NCBI RefSeq assembly: GCF_000966975.1
Contig: NZ_JZWV01000892.1
Span: 1-8,976 of the forward strand
Direction: 5' to 3'
DNA from: Streptomyces katrae
Lineage (GTDB): Bacteria; Actinomycetota; Actinomycetes; Streptomycetales; Streptomycetaceae
Length of the DNA: 8,976 nt
The notes under the pieces were generated by a model that ran no database searches, was not told where the DNA came from, and saw only the letters and a program-made list of their open reading frames with translations. A program made the position numbers and the translations under genes. Below are positions 7,923 through 8,976 of this stretch, piece by piece. Position 1 is the stretch's first letter; every line of letters begins with the position of its first letter.

Positions 7923-8145
7923 GAAATGAACCCCCTGCCCTCGGCCGGTCAGTGCCGAAAGCGATCATGGCACGGGTCCCGAAGACCACGCGAACTGGAG
8001 TCCGAACCACACTCCCACAACAGAACTTGCAGGCCAACAGGGGTTTTGCGCCAAGATCACCGCTCCGGGCGCGGACATGCGGGACCCGCCCGCCGCGGGA
8101 ACCTCCTCGCTGCGGGCGGATCACACGGTCGGCCGTGGGGCCGGC
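7923..8145. other. Intergenic region between avidin and the transporter operon
   Basis: Holds the possible terminator above and a less GC-rich stretch at about 7990-8050 that could carry the operon promoter. I found no convincing -35/-10 pair, no iron-box type palindrome, no tRNA and no supported small gene on either strand. Confidence 0.5.
8086..8119 (-). terminator. Possible terminator hairpin after the avidin gene
   Basis: Perfect 8-base GC-only arms (8086-8093 and 8112-8119) with an 18-base loop, 27-60 bases past the avidin stop. There is no T-tract, which Streptomyces terminators often lack. A second small palindrome, GCGGGACCCGC, follows at 8079-8089. If real, it separates the avidin transcript from the transporter operon. 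Confidence 0.35.
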
Positions 8146-8721
8146 TCACTCCCCGTCGGTGGCCGGCGGATTCGCAGACGTGACGCCCAGCTGCCGCGCC
8201 TTCTCGATGTCGGCGGCGGAGGGCTTGACGCGGGTGAACTCGTCGTGGCCGAGGAAGGTCGACTTCCACTGGTCGGCGGGGGTCGTGCCGTAGCTCAGCA
8301 GCCACTGGGTGACGATGCGCTCCTGGCCGCCGGGGACGTACTGGCCGCTCCAGGTGGCGACGGAGTGGGCGTTGCGGTAGGCGTTGCGGTAGGCGACGGT
8401 CCAGCCGACGGCCGTCCCCGTGCCGTCGGCGGGCGCGCTGTCGTAGCGGCCCGTCATGACGTAGCGCTTCTCGGCGTTGCCGACCGCGGACTCGTAGGTG
8501 CCGACGAACCCCCCGTTCGCGGCCCGGGTCACGACCATGGTCGAGCCGAGTTGGTTGTACCAGGTGCCCAGGATGCCGGGGTGCGAGTCCGCCCCCGAAC
8601 CGGTGTCCGCGGCTTCCGCGGACACCGTTCCCCGGTTGTCCGCCGAAGCGCTCGCGGATGCGGTGACGAAGGTCAGGGACATGGCGCACAGTGCGACTAA
8701 GACTTGGCGTACACGTGTCAC
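8146..8721 (-). CDS. Secreted streptavidin-like biotin-binding protein
   Basis: A close homologue of streptavidin: a secreted beta-barrel that sequesters biotin and starves competitors. The 191-residue precursor has a signal peptide (Arg-containing n-region, hydrophobic core, cleavage likely after ASASASA, residue 27), a linker about nine residues longer than in streptavidin, then the barrel from [10 protein letters not shown] (52-61). Biotin-contact residues by streptavidin number: N23, S27, Y43, S45, N49, S88, W92, W108, W120 and D128 are kept (N56, S60, Y76, S78, N82, S120, W124, W140, W152, D160 here). W79 is Tyr111 and T90 is Ala122. The RYD motif (92-94) and the subunit-interface Trp120 equivalent are kept, so tetramers are plausible. 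The C-terminal VKPSAA tail matches streptavidin. GTG start at 8721 is chosen because GGGGG lies 9 bases upstream and the signal peptide begins there. Codon 8 is TTA, which suggests bldA control. Codons 111-118 are a perfect 12-base tandem repeat. Confidence 0.96.
   Translation of the reverse strand: MTRVRQVLVALCAMSLTFVTASASASADNRGTVSAEAADTGSGADSHPGILGTWYNQLGSTMVVTRAANGGFVGTYESAVGNAEKRYVMTGRYDSAPADGTGTAVGWTVAYRNAYRNAHSVATWSGQYVPGGQERIVTQWLLSYGTTPADQWKSTFLGHDEFTRVKPSAADIEKARQLGVTSANPPATDGE
8369..8392 (-). repeat. Perfect 12-base tandem repeat in the avidin gene (YRNA-YRNA)
   Basis: Two identical 12-base units encode Tyr-Arg-Asn-Ala twice (residues 111-118), and the codon before them repeats the last codon of the unit. 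Streptavidin has Trp79-Lys-Asn-Asn then Tyr-Arg-Asn-Ala at these positions, so the first unit appears to have been overwritten by a copy of the second without changing length. This is how the biotin-contact Trp became Tyr. Confidence 0.85.
8601..8648 (-). repeat. Three-arm alternative hairpins inside the avidin coding region
   Basis: Arms at 8601-8612 and 8616-8627 form a perfect 12-base stem with a 3-base loop. A third arm at 8637-8648 pairs with 8613-8624 over 12 positions with one mismatch. The two stems share the middle arm and exclude each other. They cover codons 25-41, around the signal-peptide cleavage site and linker. No T-tract follows, so it is not a standard terminator. Confidence 0.55.
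8698..8700 (-). promoter_or_regulatory. TTA codon (possible bldA checkpoint) in the avidin gene
   Basis: Codon 8 of the avidin gene reads TTA. In Streptomyces this rare codon needs the bldA leucyl-tRNA, which ties translation to development and late growth. I found no in-frame TTA in the other four genes by eye. The codon itself is certain; bldA dependence is inferred from the genus. Confidence 0.6.
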
Positions 8722-8730
8722 GAGGTGATT

Positions 8731-8735
8731 CCCCC
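8731..8735 (-). promoter_or_regulatory. Ribosome binding site of the avidin gene
   Basis: GGGGG on the minus strand, 9 bases before the GTG at 8721. It decides the start: the reading frame stays open upstream to 8922, but no signal peptide would be N-terminal with that longer form. Confidence 0.7.
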
Positions 8736-8778
8736 TGTGAGGGCCGAAGGGCCAGCCGTTCGCCCGGTGATGGTGGAA

Positions 8779-8818
8779 GGTCACGGGCGTTTTCGGGATC
8801 GAGCGTAGTGTCGTGACC
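8779..8818. repeat. Inverted repeat GGTCACG...CGTGACC upstream of the avidin gene
   Basis: Perfect 7-base arms at 8779-8785 and 8812-8818, separated by 26 bases. They lie 58-97 bases before the avidin start and flank the candidate -10 and start point, as paired operator half-sites might. No regulator is known for it here, and the wide spacing makes a single-dimer site unlikely. Confidence 0.4.
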
Positions 8819-8830
8819 AGCGGTAAGCCA
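8802..8830 (-). promoter_or_regulatory. Candidate promoter of the avidin gene
   Basis: On the minus strand TGGCTT (8830-8825) and TACGCT (8807-8802) are 17 bases apart, a fair but weak match to a vegetative -35/-10 pair. Initiation would fall near 8795, giving a leader of about 75 bases. The right arm of an inverted repeat sits in the spacer. Weak hexamers, so low confidence. Confidence 0.25.
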
Positions 8831-8904
8831 GGCGCATTTCCCGCGAATTGTCGGACCTCGTACGGAGACGCGGCGCGATGTGTTCGCCCGCCGGCGCTCG
8901 CGGG

Positions 8905-8964
8905 GTTGCGAAAGTCCCGCACGGCGCCCCTAGGGGGTGTTGCGAAAGTCCTGTGCGGTGCCCG
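8905..8964. repeat. Degenerate direct repeat with a central CCCCTAGGGG palindrome
   Basis: GTTGCGAAAGTCC occurs at 8905-8917 and again at 8939-8951, a 34-base period, with similarity continuing for about 12 more bases. A perfect 10-base palindrome, CCCCTAGGGG, lies between them at 8927-8936. The copies have the same orientation and may continue past the window edge. It could be a remnant of an insertion-sequence end or an intergenic repeat; no transposase is present here. Confidence 0.5.
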
Positions 8965-8976
8965 CGGTGTCCGGTG

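Noticed and set aside
6502..8124. Long Arg-rich minus-strand frame overlapping the transporter and SDR
   Set aside because: Overlaps clear MFS and SDR coding in another frame and shows no domain; a frame shadow.
1191..8183. A 2330-codon open frame on the plus strand, antisense to NRPS, SDR and MFS genes
   Set aside because: It is a mirror of high-GC codon use. The translation is low-complexity (Gly, Arg, Val, His, Gln) with no family motifs, and it crosses four well-supported genes and the intergenic gaps.
8722..8922. Longer N-terminus for the avidin protein
   Set aside because: The frame is open, but the added residues would bury the signal peptide, and a good ribosome site fits the GTG at 8721.
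8905..8964. Complete insertion sequence or CRISPR array
   Set aside because: The copies are direct, only two, imperfect, and no transposase or cas gene is present.

Overview
The window is very GC-rich, with GTG starts and short operon gaps. It carries a close homologue of streptavidin, so the source is almost certainly a Streptomyces or near relative. All five genes I can support lie on the minus strand, so transcription runs from right to left: secreted avidin, MFS exporter, SDR oxidoreductase, NRPS, acyl-AMP ligase.

Right part (8146-8976): a secreted streptavidin-type protein under its own upstream region. Downstream it has a GC-only hairpin that may act as a terminator. The region upstream holds a weak promoter candidate and an inverted repeat, and a degenerate direct repeat sits at the window edge. 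Middle (5916-7922): a drug-efflux type MFS transporter and a short-chain dehydrogenase whose catalytic Tyr is Asn. Left (10-5873): a single-module NRPS of order carrier - heterocyclisation (Cy) - adenylation - PCP - degenerate epimerase-like domain. Its specificity code matches the known cysteine code. It overlaps by 4 bases (ATGA) with a fatty-acyl-AMP ligase (FAAL), which is interrupted by an in-frame stop close to the left edge.

Working model (inference): the FAAL loads a carboxylic acid on the N-terminal carrier. The Cy domain joins it to cysteine and cyclises it to a 2-alkyl-thiazoline-4-carboxyl product. The SDR and genes outside the window tailor it and the MFS protein exports it. Streptavidin is classically co-produced with small inhibitors of biotin synthesis. 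An avidin gene beside an acyl-Cys heterocycle assembly line therefore suggests a biotin-starvation pair. If the acid were pimelate, loss of the Cys carboxyl would give the carbon count of acidomycin, a known Streptomyces biotin-synthase inhibitor. This is a testable idea, not something the sequence proves.

Several key positions are unusual: the FAAL stop, loss of the Gly before the carrier serine, the SDR Tyr to Asn change, and the epimerase-like motif. The cluster may thus be partly decayed, specialised, or carry sequence errors.
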